A stretch of DNA of 64,000 bases from Oasisia sp. SBJ-2009 (lineage: Eukaryota; Annelida; Polychaeta; Sabellida; Siboglinidae). A model generated the notes under the pieces. The model was not told the origin of the DNA. It saw only the letters and a program-made list of their open reading frames with translations, and searched no databases. The DNA is taken from positions 53,787,441 through 53,851,440 of the forward strand of contig OZ024854.1 in assembly GCA_964017155.1 (NCBI GenBank), in the 5' to 3' direction. Below, piece by piece: positions 43,126 through 56,078 of the stretch. Both the position numbers and the translations under genes were made by a program. How positions within the stretch are numbered: the first letter of the stretch is position 1; every line of letters starts with the position of its first letter.

Positions 43126-43482
43126 TAAAATTTAGTTTTGCAGCCTAATGATATTTGTGTATTCTTTAAGCGCTATAATCCGTACCGAAATACGCGCTTT
43201 CGGTTCTTCCAATTAATGTTATTATTCCTTTCTTTGTTGAATTTAACAAGTCAAACAACTAAATTTTCTAGATGTTTTATTAATATGTATTTTGGATCTG
43301 GCAGATTTAATTGTTATATGACGTCACAGTCAGAAAACGCGGCGATAACGTCACTGGGCGGAACGTCGTACGTTCTGTTTCCCGGTTACAGCCACCTACC
43401 GAGTGCTCGGCAGTGCGTGCTGCCCTCTATCGAATCAATTAAGGCTTCAAAACAGCTGTTTTGCTTGAATTCTCTGAACTAA
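43126..43482 (+). repeat. Remainder of LINE-interrupted monomer, copy 5
   Basis: This is the right part of the interrupted monomer. It carries the 'ggcagattt' and 'ctgtttcccgg' variants found only in the monomers that follow the LINE (4262-4618, 15969-16325, 25290-25646, 34610-34966). It joins the LINE-bearing domain to the dimer domain. Confidence 0.9.
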
Positions 43483-46400
43483 TTTGCCGCAAAGCTATGC
43501 GACTCAAACCTTGAGTAAAATCAAAATGACTAATCGCTATTTGACCTGAAAATAATGGCATCTGAGCTCAAACATGACTACCCGATTATAATAAAACAAT
43601 GTTCAGTGTCATTTTCCTCAACTGTAGCGAAAAATATCAAGGCATTTGTCAAGATGACTGTAAATATATCCCCGTATTAATTATGACGTCGGAAATGAGT
43701 GTATGAATATTGAAGCAAATCGTTGAATAAGTTACATTTTAAGGAACTTTGCGTGCGATTTCATATCCATTTCTTTTTAATAACAGTACCTGCATATTTG
43801 AGAAAGGTCATGAGCTGAAAACATAACTGATAGATGGTAAATGTGACCGTATACCAAGAAGGGACATGGTTTGCAACTTTCTCACTGCTCTCCCCGGTAT
43901 CAATCTAATTTTGATTAGCAGACTAAAATTAATTTAGTTTTGCAGCCTAGTGATATTTGTGTATTCTTTAAGCGCTATAATCCGTACCGAAAAACGCGCT
44001 TTCGGGACTTCCAATTAATGTTATTATTCCTTTCTTTGTTGAATTTAACAAGTCAAACAACTACATTTTCTGGATGTTTTATTAATATGTATTTTGGATC
44101 TGGCGGATTTGATTATTATATGACGTCACAGTCAGAAAACGCGGCGATAACGTCACTAGGCGGAACGTCATAAGTTCTATCTCCCGGTTACAGCCACCTA
44201 CCGAGTGCTCGGCAGTGCGTGCTGCCCTCTATCGAATCAATTAAGGCTTCAAAACAGTTGTCTTGCTTGAATTCTCTGAATTAATTTGCCGCAAAGCTAT
44301 GCGACTCAAACCTTTAGTAAAATCTTAATGACTAATCGCTATTTAACCCGAAAATAATGGCATCTGAGCTGAAGCATGACAACCCGATTACCATTAAACA
44401 GTGTTAAGGGGCATTGCCTTCCACTGTAGCCAAAAATATTAACGCATTTGTCAAGATGACTGTAAATATATCCCCGTATTAAGACGTCGGAAATGAGTGT
44501 ATGAATATTGAACCAAATCGTTGAAAAAGTTATATTTAAGGAACTTTGCGTGCGATTTCAGATCCATTTCTTTTTAATAACAGTACCTGCATATTTGAGA
44601 AAGGTGATGAGCTGAAAAGCATAACTGATAGATGGTAAATGTGATCGTATACCAAGAAGGGACATGGTTTGCAAATGTCTCAATGCTCTCCCCGGTATCA
44701 ATCTAATTTTGATTAGCAGACTATAATTTATTTAGTTTTGCAGCCTAATGATATTTGTGTATTCTTTAAGCGCTATAATCCGTACCGAAATACGCGCTTT
44801 CGGATCTTCCAATTGAAGTTATTATTCCATTCTTTGTTGAATTTAACAAGTCAAACAACTACATTTTCTGGATGTTTTATTAATATGTATTTTGGATCTG
44901 GCGGATTTGATTGTTATATGACGTCACAGTCAGAAAACGCGGCGATAGCGTCACTGGGCGGAACGTCGTACGTTCTGTCTCCCGGTTACAGCCAAATACC
45001 GAGTGCTCGGCAGTGCGTGCTGCCCTCTATCGAATCAATTAAGGCTTCAAAACAGCTGTTTTGCTTGAATTCTCTGAACTAATTTGCCGCAAAGCTATGC
45101 GACTCAAACCTTGAGTAAAATCAAAATGACTAATCGCTATTTGACCTGAAAATAATGGCATCTGAGCTCAAACATGACTACCCGATTATAATAAAACAAT
45201 GTTCAGTGTCATTTTCCTCAACTGTAGCGAAAAATATCAAGGCATTTGTCAAGATGACTGTAAATATATCCCCGTATTAATTATGACGTCGGAAATGAGT
45301 GTATGAATATTGAAGCAAATCGTTGAATAAGTTACATTTTAAGGAACTTTGCGTGCGATTTCAGATCCATTTCTTTTTAATAACAGTACCTGCATATTTG
45401 AGAAAGGTCATGAGCTGAAAAGCATAACTGATAGATGGTAAATGTGACCGTATACCAAGAAGGGACATGGTTTGCAACTTTCTCACTGCTCTCCCCGGTA
45501 TCAATCTAATTTTGATTAGCAGACTAAAATTAATTTAGTTTTGCAGCCTAGTGATATTTGTGTATTCTTTAAGCGCTATAATCCGTACCGAAAAACGCGC
45601 TTTCGGGACTTCCAATTAATGTTATTATTCCTTTCTTTGTTGAATTTAACAAGTCAAACAACTACATTTTCTGGATGTTTTATTAATATGTATTTTGGAT
45701 CTGGCGGATTTGATTATTATATGACGTCACAGTCAGAAAACGCGGCGATAACGTCACTAGGCGGAACGTCATAAGTTCTATCTCCCGGTTACAGCCACCT
45801 ACCGAGTGCTCGGCAGTGCGTGCTGCCCTCTATCGAATCAATTAAGGCTTCAAAACAGTTGTCTTGCTTGAATTCTCTGAATTAATTTGCCGCAAAGCTA
45901 TGCGACTCAAACCTTTAGTAAAATCTTAATGACTAATCGCTATTTAACCCGAAAATAATGGCATCTGAGCTGAAGCATGACAACCCGATTACCATTAAAC
46001 AGTGTTAAGGGGCATTGCCTTCCACTGTAGCCAAAAATATTAACGCATTTGTCAAGATGACTGTAAATATATCCCCGTATTAAGACGTCGGAAATGAGTG
46101 TATGAATATTGAACCAAATCGTTGAATAAGTTATATTTAAGGAACTTTGCGTGCGATTTCAGATCCATTTCTTTTTAATAACAGTACCTGCATATTTGAG
46201 AAAGGTGATGAGCTGAAAAGCATAACTGATAGATGGTAAATGTGATCGTATACCAAGAAGGGACATGGTTTGCAAATGTCTCAATGCTCTCCCCGGTATC
46301 AATCTAATTTTGATTAGCAGACTATAATTTATTTAGTTTTGCAGCCTAATGATATTTGTGTATTCTTTAAGCGCTATAATCCGTACCGAAATACGCGCTT

Positions 46401-49400
46401 TCGGATCTTCCAATTGAAGTTATTATTCCATTCTTTGTTGAATTTAACAAGTCAAACAACTACATTTTCTGGATGTTTTATTAATATGTATTTTGGATCT
46501 GGCGGATTTGATTGTTATATGACGTCACAGTCAGAAAACGCGGCGATAGCGTCACTGGGCGGAACGTCGTACGTTCTGTCTCCCGGTTACAGCCAAATAC
46601 CGAGTGCTCGGCAGTGCGTGCTGCCCTCTATCGAATCAATTAAGGCTTCAAAACAGCTGTTTTGCTTGAATTCTCTGAACTAATTTGCCGCAAAGCTATG
46701 CGACTCAAACCTTGAGTAAAATCAAAATGACTAATCGCTATTTGACCTGAAAATAATGGCATCTGAGCTCAAACATGACTACCCGATTATAATAAAACAA
46801 TGTTCAGTGTCATTTTCCTCAACTGTAGCGAAAAATATCAAGGCATTTGTCAAGATGACTGTAAATATATCCCCGTATTAATTATGACGTCGGAAATGAG
46901 TGTATGAATATTGAAGCAAATCGTTGAATAAGTTACATTTTAAGGAACTTTGCGTGCGATTTCAGATCCATTTCTTTTTAATAACAGTACCTGCATATTT
47001 GAGAAAGGTCATGAGCTGAAAAGCATAACTGATAGATGGTAAATGTGACCGTATACCAAGAAGGGACATGGTTTGCAACTTTCTCACTGCTCTCCCCGGT
47101 ATCAATCTAATTTTGATTAGCAGACTAAAATTAATTTAGTTTTGCAGCCTAGTGATATTTGTGTATTCTTTAAGCGCTATAATCCGTACCGAAAAACGCG
47201 CTTTCGGGACTTCCAATTAATGTTATTATTCCTTTCTTTGTTGAATTTAACAAGTCAAACAACTACATTTTCTGGATGTTTTATTAATATGTATTTTGGA
47301 TCTGGCGGATTTGATTATTATATGACGTCACAGTCAGAAAACGCGGCGATAACGTCACTAGGCGGAACGTCATAAGTTCTATCTCCCGGTTACAGCCACC
47401 TACCGAGTGCTCGGCAGTGCGTGCTGCCCTCTATCGAATCAATTAAGGCTTCAAAACAGTTGTCTTGCTTGAATTCTCTGAATTAATTTGCCGCAAAGCT
47501 ATGCGACTCAAACCTTTAGTAAAATCTTAATGACTAATCGCTATTTAACCCGAAAATAATGGCATCTGAGCTGAAGCATGACAACCCGATTACCATTAAA
47601 CAGTGTTAAGGGGCATTGCCTTCCACTGTAGCCAAAAATATTAACGCATTTGTCAAGATGACTGTAAATATATCCCCGTATTAAGACGTCGGAAATGAGT
47701 GTATGAATATTGAACCAAATCGTTGAATAAGTTATATTTAAGGAACTTTGCGTGCGATTTCAGATCCATTTCTTTTTAATAACAGTACCTGCATATTTGA
47801 GAAAGGTGATGAGCTGAAAAGCATAACTGATAGATGGTAAATGTGATCGTATACCAAGAAGGGACATGGTTTGCAAATGTCTCAATGCTCTCCCCGGTAT
47901 CAATCTAATTTTGATTAGCAGACTATAATTTATTTAGTTTTGCAGCCTAATGATATTTGTGTATTCTTTAAGCGCTATAATCCGTACCGAAATACGCGCT
48001 TTCGGTTCTTCCAATTGAAGTTATTATTCCATTCTTTGTTGAATTTAACAAGTCAAACAACTACATTTTCTGGATGTTTTATTAATATGTATTTTGGATC
48101 TGGCGGATTTGATTGTTATATGACGTCACAGTCAGAAAACGCGGCGATAGCGTCACTGGGCGGAACGTCGTACGTTCTGTCTCCCGGTTACAGCCAAATA
48201 CCGAGTGCTCGGCAGTGCGTGCTGCCCTCTATCGAATCAATTAAGGCTTCAAAACAGCTGTTTTGCTTGAATTCTCTGAACTAATTTGCCGCAAAGCTAT
48301 GCGACTCAAACCTTGAGTAAAATCAAAATGACTAATCGCTATTTGACCTGAAAATAATGGCATCTGAGCTCAAACATGACTACCCGATTATAATAAAACA
48401 ATGTTCAGTGTCATTTTCCTCAACTGTAGCGAAAAATATCAAGGCATTTGTCAAGATGACTGTAAATATATCCCCGTATTAATTATGACGTCGGAAATGA
48501 GTGTATGAATATTGAAGCAAATCGTTGAATAAGTTACATTTTAAGGAACTTTGCGTGCGATTTCAGATCCATTTCTTTTTAATAACAGTACCTGCATATT
48601 TGAGAAAGGTCATGAGCTGAAAAGCATAACTGATAGATGGTAAATGTGACCGTATACCAAGAAGGGACATGGTTTGCAACTTTCTCACTGCTCTCCCCGG
48701 TATCAATCTAATTTTGATTAGCAGACTAAAATTAATTTAGTTTTGCAGCCTAGTGATATTTGTGTATTCTTTAAGCGCTATAATCCGTACCGAAAAACGC
48801 GCTTTCGGGACTTCCAATTAATGTTATTATTCCTTTCTTTGTTGAATTTAACAAGTCAAACAACTACATTTTCTGGATGTTTTATTAATATGTATTTTGG
48901 ATCTGGCGGATTTGATTATTATATGACGTCACAGTCAGAAAACGCGGCGATAACGTCACTAGGCGGAACGTCATAAGTTCTATCTCCCGGTTACAGCCAC
49001 CTACCGAGTGCTCGGCAGTGCGTGCTGCCCTCTATCGAATCAATTAAGGCTTCAAAACAGTTGTCTTGCTTGAATTCTCTGAATTAATTTGCCGCAAAGC
49101 TATGCGACTCAAACCTTTAGTAAAATCTTAATGACTAATCGCTATTTAACCCGAAAATAATGGCATCTGAGCTGAAGCATGACAACCCGATTACCATTAA
49201 ACAGTGTTAAGGGGCATTGCCTTCCACTGTAGCCAAAAATATTAACGCATTTGTCAAGATGACTGTAAATATATCCCCGTATTAAGACGTCGGAAATGAG
49301 TGTATGAATATTGAACCAAATCGTTGAATAAGTTATATTTAAGGAACTTTGCGTGCGATTTCAGATCCATTTCTTTTTAATAACAGTACCTGCATATTTG

Positions 49401-51486
49401 AGAAAGGTGATGAGCTGAAAAGCATAACTGATAGATGGTAAATGTGATCGTATACCAAGAAGGGACATGGTTTGCAAATGTCTCAATGCTCTCCCCGGTA
49501 TCAATCTAATTTTGATTAGCAGACTATAATTTATTTAGTTTTGCAGCCTAATGATATTTGTGTATTCTTTAAGCGCTATAATCCGTACCGAAATACGCGC
49601 TTTCGGTTCTTCCAATTGAAGTTATTATTCCATTCTTTGTTGAATTTAACAAGTCAAACAACTACATTTTCTGGATGTTTTATTAATATGTATTTTGGAT
49701 CTGGCGGATTTGATTGTTATATGACGTCACAGTCAGAAAACGCGGCGATAGCGTCACTGGGCGGAACGTCGTACGTTCTGTCTCCCGGTTACAGCCAAAT
49801 ACCGAGTGCTCGGCAGTGCGTGCTGCCCTCTATCGAATCAATTAAGGCTTCAAAACAGCTGTTTTGCTTGAATTCTCTGAACTAATTTGCCGCAAAGCTA
49901 TGCGACTCAAACCTTGAGTAAAATCAAAATGACTAATCGCTATTTGACCTGAAAATAATGGCATCTGAGCTCAAACATGACTACCCGATTATAATAAAAC
50001 AATGTTCAGTGTCATTTTCCTCAACTGTAGCGAAAAATATCAAGGCATTTGTCAAGATGACTGTAAATATATCCCCGTATTAATTATGACGTCGGAAATG
50101 AGTGTATGAATATTGAAGCAAATCGTTGAATAAGTTACATTTTAAGGAACTTTGCGTGCGATTTCAGATCCATTTCTTTTTAATAACAGTACCTGCATAT
50201 TTGAGAAAGGTCATGAGCTGAAAAGCATAACTGATAGATGGTAAATGTGACCGTATACCAAGAAGGGACATGGTTTGCAACTTTCTCACTGCTCTCCCCG
50301 GTATCAATCTAATTTTGATTAGCAGACTAAAATTAATTTAGTTTTGCAGCCTAGTGATATTTGTGTATTCTTTAAGCGCTATAATCCGTACCGAAAAACG
50401 CGCTTTCGGGACTTCCAATTAATGTTATTATTCCTTTCTTTGTTGAATTTAACAAGTCAAACAACTACATTTTCTGGATGTTTTATTAATATGTATTTTG
50501 GATCTGGCGGATTTGATTATTATATGACGTCACAGTCAGAAAACGCGGCGATAACGTCACTAGGCGGAACGTCATAAGTTCTATCTCCCGGTTACAGCCA
50601 CCTACCGAGTGCTCGGCAGTGCGTGCTGCCCTCTATCGAATCAATTAAGGCTTCAAAACAGTTGTCTTGCTTGAATTCTCTGAATTAATTTGCCGCAAAG
50701 CTATGCGACTCAAACCTTTAGTAAAATCTTAATGACTAATCGCTATTTAACCCGAAAATAATGGCATCTGAGCTGAAGCATGACAACCCGATTACCATTA
50801 AACAGTGTTAAGGGGCATTGCCTTCCACTGTAGCCAAAAATATTAACGCATTTGTCAAGATGACTGTAAATATATCCCCGTATTAAGACGTCGGAAATGA
50901 GTGTATGAATATTGAACCAAATCGTTGAATAAGTTATATTTAAGGAACTTTGCGTGCGATTTCAGATCCATTTCTTTTTAATAACAGTACCTGCATATTT
51001 GAGAAAGGTGATGAGCTGAAAAGCATAACTGATAGATGGTAAATGTGATCGTATACCAAGAAGGGACATGGTTTGCAAATGTCTCAATGCTCTCCCCGGT
51101 ATCAATCTAATTTTGATTAGCAGACTATAATTTATTTAGTTTTGCAGCCTAATGATATTTGTGTATTCTTTAAGCGCTATAATCCGTACCGAAATACGCG
51201 CTTTCGGTTCTTCCAATTGAAGTTATTATTCCATTCTTTGTTGAATTTAACAAGTCAAACAACTACATTTTCTGGATGTTTTATTAATATGTATTTTGGA
51301 TCTGGCGGATTTGATTGTTATATGACGTCACAGTCAGAAAACGCGGCGATAGCGTCACTGGGCGGAACGTCGTACGTTCTGTCTCCCGGTTACAGCCAAA
51401 TACCGAGTGCTCGGCAGTGCGTGCTGCCCTCTATCGAATCAATTAAGGCTTCAAAACAGCTGTTTTGCTTGAATTCTCTGAATTAA
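43483..51486 (+). repeat. Dimeric higher-order repeat, 5 x 1,601 bp
   Basis: Two monomer types alternate. The first has 'tttcgggacttcc', 'gattattatatgacg' and 'ggaacgtcataagttc' (monomer ends 44283, 45884, 47485, 49086, 50687, each to within 1-2 bp). The second has 'caattgaagttatt' and 'tctgaactaatt' (ends 45082, 46683, 48284, 49885, 51486; the last reads tctgaattaatt). Recurring positions are spaced 1,601 bp, except for 1 bp missing in the first dimer ('gctgaaaacat' near 43,818). In the first type, g-to-a changes destroy the AACGT-CGT-ACGTT dyad and put a stop in the ORF-like frame (taa at 44171-44173 in the first copy). No LINE is present in this domain. Confidence 0.93.
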
Positions 51487-52289
51487 TTTGCCGCAAAGCT
51501 ATGCGACTCAAACCTTTAGTAAAATCTTAATGACTAATCGCTATTTGAACCGAAAATAATGGCATCTGAGCTCAAACATGACTACCCGATTATAATAAAA
51601 CAATGTTCAGTGTCATTTTCCTCCACTGTAGCGAAAAATATCAAGGCATTTGTCAAGATGACTGTAAATATATCCCCGTATTAATTATGACGTCGGAAAT
51701 GAGTGTATGAATATTGAAGCAAATCGTTGAATAAGTTACATTTTAAGGAACTTTGCGTGCGATTTCAGATCCATATCTTTTTAATAACAGTACCTGCATA
51801 TTTGAGAAAGTTGATGAGCTGAAAAGCATAACTGATAGATGGTAAATGTGATCGTATACCAAGAAGGGACATGGTTTGCAAATGTCTCACTGCTCTCCCC
51901 GGTATCAATCTAATTTTGATTAGCAGACTCTAATTAATTTAGTTTTGCAGCCTAATGATATTTGTGTATTCTTTAAGCGCAGTAATCCGTACCGAAATAC
52001 GCGCTTTCGGTTCTTCCAATTGAAGTTATTATTCCATTATTTGTTGAATTTAACAAGTCAAACAACTACATTTTCTGGATGTTTTATTAATATGTATTTT
52101 GGATCTGGCGGATTTGATTGTTATATGACGTCACAGTCAGAAAACACGGCGATAGCGTCACTGGGCGGAACGTCGTACGTTCTGTCTCCCGGTTACAGCC
52201 AAATACCGAGTGCTCGGCAGTGCGTGCTGCCCTCTATCGAATCAATTAAGGCTTCAAAACAGTTGTTTTGCTTGAATTCTCTGAACTAA

Positions 52290-52984
52290 TTTGCCGCAAA
52301 GCTATGCGACTCAAACCTTTAGTAAAATCTTAATGACTAATCGCTATTTGACCCGAAAATAATGGCATCTGAGCTCAAACATGACTACCCGATTATAATA
52401 AAACAATGTTCAGTGTCATTTTCCTCCACTGTAGCGAAAAATATCAAGGCATTTGTCAAGATGACTGTAAATATATCCCCGTATTAATTATGACGTCGGA
52501 AATGAGTGTATGAATATTGAACCAAATCGTTGAATAAGTTACATTTTAAGGAACTTTGCGTGCGATTTCAGATCCATTTCTTTTTAATAACAGTACCTGC
52601 ATATTTGAGAAAGGTAATGAGCTGAAAAGCATAACTGATAGATGGTAAATGTGATCGTATACCAAGAAGGGACATGGTTTTACAAATTTCTCACTGCTCT
52701 CCCCGGTATCAATCTAATTTTCATTAGCAGACTATAATTAATTTAGTTTTGCAGCCTAATGATATTTGTGTATTCTTTAAGCGCTATAATCCGTACCGAA
52801 ATACGCGCTTTCGGTTCTTCCAACTGATTTTATTATTCCATTCTTTGTTGAATTTAACAAGTAAAACAACTACATTTTCTGGATGTTTTATTAATATGTA
52901 TTTTGGATCTGGCGGGTTTAATTGCCCTCTATCGAATCAATTAAGGCTTCAAAACAGTTGTTTTGCTTGAATTCTCTGAATTAA
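52290..52984 (+). repeat. Shortened monomer with 109-bp deletion (copy 1)
   Basis: The sequence reads 'ggcgggtttaattg' directly into 'ccctctatcg' at about 52,924. Compared with full monomers, 109 bp is absent. The lost segment runs from the TGACGTCA octamer through both overlapping hairpins, which is the whole CpG-rich dyad block. The rest of the monomer is normal. Confidence 0.93.
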
Positions 52985-54585
52985 TTTGCCGCAAAGCTAT
53001 GCGACTCAAACCTTTAGTAAAATCTTAATGATTAATCGCTATTTGACCCGAAAATAATGGCATCTGAGCTCAAACATGACTACCCGATTATTATAAAACA
53101 GTGTTCAGTGGCATTTTCTTCCACTCTAGCGAAAAATATCAACGCACTTGTCAAGACGACTGTAAATATATCCCCGTATCAAGACGTCGGAAATGAGTGT
53201 ATGAATATTGAAGCAAATCGTTGAATAAGTTACATTTTAAGGAACTTTGCGTGCGATTTCAGATCCATTTCTTTTTAATAACAGTACCTGCATATTTGAG
53301 AAAGGTGATGAGCTGAAAAGCATAACTGATAGATGGTAAATGTGATCGTATACCAAGAAGGGACATGCTTTGCAAATTTTTCACTGCTCTGCCCGGTATC
53401 AAACTAATTTTGATTAGCAGACTAAAATTAATTTCGTTTTACGGCCTAATGATATTTGCGTATTCTTTAAGCGCTATAATCCGTACCGAAAAACGCACTT
53501 TCGGTTCTTCCAATTAATGTTATTATTCCTTTCTGTGTTGAATTTAACAAGTCAAACAACTCTATTTCTTGATGTTTTATTAATATGTATTTTGGGTCTG
53601 GCGGATTTGATTGTTATATCACGTCACAGTCAGAAAACGCGGCGATAGCGTCACTGGGCGGAACGTCGTACGTTCTGTCTCCCGTTTACAGCCAAATACC
53701 GAGTGCTCGGCAGTGCGTGCTGCCCTCTATCGAATCAATTAAGGCTTCAAAACAGTTGTTTTGCTTGAATTCTCTGAATTAATTTGCCGCAAAGCTATGC
53801 GACTCAAACCTTTAGTAAAATCTTAATGACTAATCGCTATTTGACCCGAAAATAATGGCATCTGAGCTCAAATATGACTACCCGATTATAATAAAACAAT
53901 GTTCAGTGTCATTTTCCTCCACTGTAGCGAAAAATATCAAAGCATTTGTCAAGATGACTGTAAATATATCCCCGTATTAATTATGACGTCGGAAATGAGT
54001 GTATGAATATTGAAGCAAATCGTTGAATAAGTTACATTTTAAGGAACTTTGCGTGCGATTTCAGATCCATTTCTTTTTAATAACAGTACCTGCATATTTG
54101 AGAAAGGTGATGAGCTGAAAAGCATAACTGATAGATGGTAAATGTGATCGTATACCAAGAAGGGACATGGTTTGCAAATGTCTCACTGCTCTCCCCGGTA
54201 TCAATCTAATTTTGATTAGCAGACTATAATTAATTTAGTTTTGCAGCCTAATGATATTTGTGTATTCTTTAAGCGCTATAATCCGTACCGAAATACGCGC
54301 TTTCGGTTCTTCCAATTGAAGTTATTATTCCATTCTTTGTTGAATTTAACAAGTCAAACAACTACATTTTCTGGATGTTTTATTAATATGTATTTTGGAT
54401 CTGGCGGATTTGATTGTTATATGACGTCACAGTCAGAAAACACGGCGATAGCGTCACTGGGCGGAACGTCGTACGTTCTGTCTCCCGGTTACAGCCAAAT
54501 ACCGAGTGCTCGGCAGTGCGTGCTGCCCTCTATCGAATCAATTAAGGCTTCAAAACAGTTGTTTTGCTTGAATTCTCTGAACTAA

Positions 54586-55280
54586 TTTGCCGCAAAGCTA
54601 TGCGACTCAAACCTTTAGTAAAATCTTAATGACTAATCGCTATTTGACCCGAAAATAATGGCATCTGAGCTCAAACATGACTACCCGATTATAATAAAAC
54701 AATGTTCAGTGTCATTTTCCTCCACTGTAGCGAAAAATATCAAGGCATTTGTCAAGATGACTGTAAATATATCCCCGTATTAATGATGACGTCGGAAATG
54801 AGTGTATGAATATTGAACCAAATCGTTGAATAAGTTACATTTTAAGGAACTTTGCGTGCGATTTCAGATCCATTTCTTTTTAATAACAGTACCTGCATAT
54901 TTGAGAAAGGTAATGAGCTGAAAAGCATAACTGATAGATGGTAAATGTGATCGTATACCAAGAAGGGACATGGTTTTACAAATTTCTCACTGCTCTCCCC
55001 GGTATCAATCTAATTTTCATTAGCAGACTATAATTAATTTAGTTTTGCAGCCTAATGATATTTGTGTATTCTTTAAGCGCTATAATCCGTACCGAAATAC
55101 GCGCTTTCGGTTCTTCCAACTGATGTTATTATTCCATTCTTTGTTGAATTTAACAAGTAAAACAACTACATTTTCTGGATGTTTTATTAATATGTATTTT
55201 GGATCTGGCGGGTTTAATTGCCCTCTATCGAATCAATTAAGGCTTCAAAACAGTTGTTTTGCTTGAATTCTCTGAATTAA
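54586..55280 (+). repeat. Shortened monomer with 109-bp deletion (copy 2)
   Basis: The deletion junction is the same, at about 55,220. This shows that one deletion event was copied with the 2,296-bp trimer. It differs from the first copy at a few bases, for example 'caactgatgtta' against 'caactgatttta'. Confidence 0.93.
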
Positions 55281-56078
55281 TTTGCCGCAAAGCTATGCGA
55301 CTCAAACCTTTAGTAAAATCTTAATGATTAATCGCTATTTGACCCGAAAATAATGGCATCTGAGCTCAAACATGACTACCCGATTATTATAAAACAGTGT
55401 TCAGTGGCATTTTCTTCCACTCTAGCGAAAAATATCAACGCACTTGTCAAGATGACTGTAAATATATCCCCGTATCAAGACGTCGGAAATGAGTGTATGA
55501 ATATTGAAGCAAATCGTTGAATAAGTTACATTTTAAGGAACTTTGCGTGCGATTTCAGATCCATTTCTTTTTAATAACAGTACCTGCATATTTGAGAAAG
55601 GTGATGAGCTGAAAAGCATAACTGATAGATGGTAAATGTGATCGTATACCAAGAAGGGACATGCTTTGCAAATTTTTCACTGCTCTGCCCGGTATCAAAC
55701 TAATTTTGATTAGCAGACTAAAATTAATTTCGTTTTACGGCCTAATGATATTTGCGTATTCTTTAAGCGCTATAATCCGTACCGAAAAACGCACTTTCGG
55801 TTCTTCCAATTAATGTTATTATTCCTTTCTGTGTTGAATTTAACAAGTCAAACAACTCTATTTCTTGATGTTTTATTAATATGTATTTTGGGTCTGGCGG
55901 ATTTGATTGTTATATCACGTCACAGTCAGAAAACGCGGCGATAGCGTCACTGGGCGGAACGTCGTACGTTCTGTCTCCCGGTTACAGCCAAATACCGAGT
56001 GCTCGGCAGTGCGTGCTGCCCTCTATCGAATCAATTAAGGCTTCAAAACAGTTGTTTTGCTTGAATTCTCTGAATTAA

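Larger units (their letters stand above)
51487..56078 (+). repeat. Trimeric higher-order repeat, 2 x 2,296 bp
   Basis: The unit is three monomers of 803, 695 and 798 bp: 51487-52289, 52290-52984 and 52985-53782. It is repeated at 53783-54585, 54586-55280 and 55281-56078. The third monomer has 'tatatcacgtcac', which breaks the TGACGTCA octamer, and 'ttgggtctgg'. A further monomer of the first type follows at 56079-56881. Confidence 0.92.
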
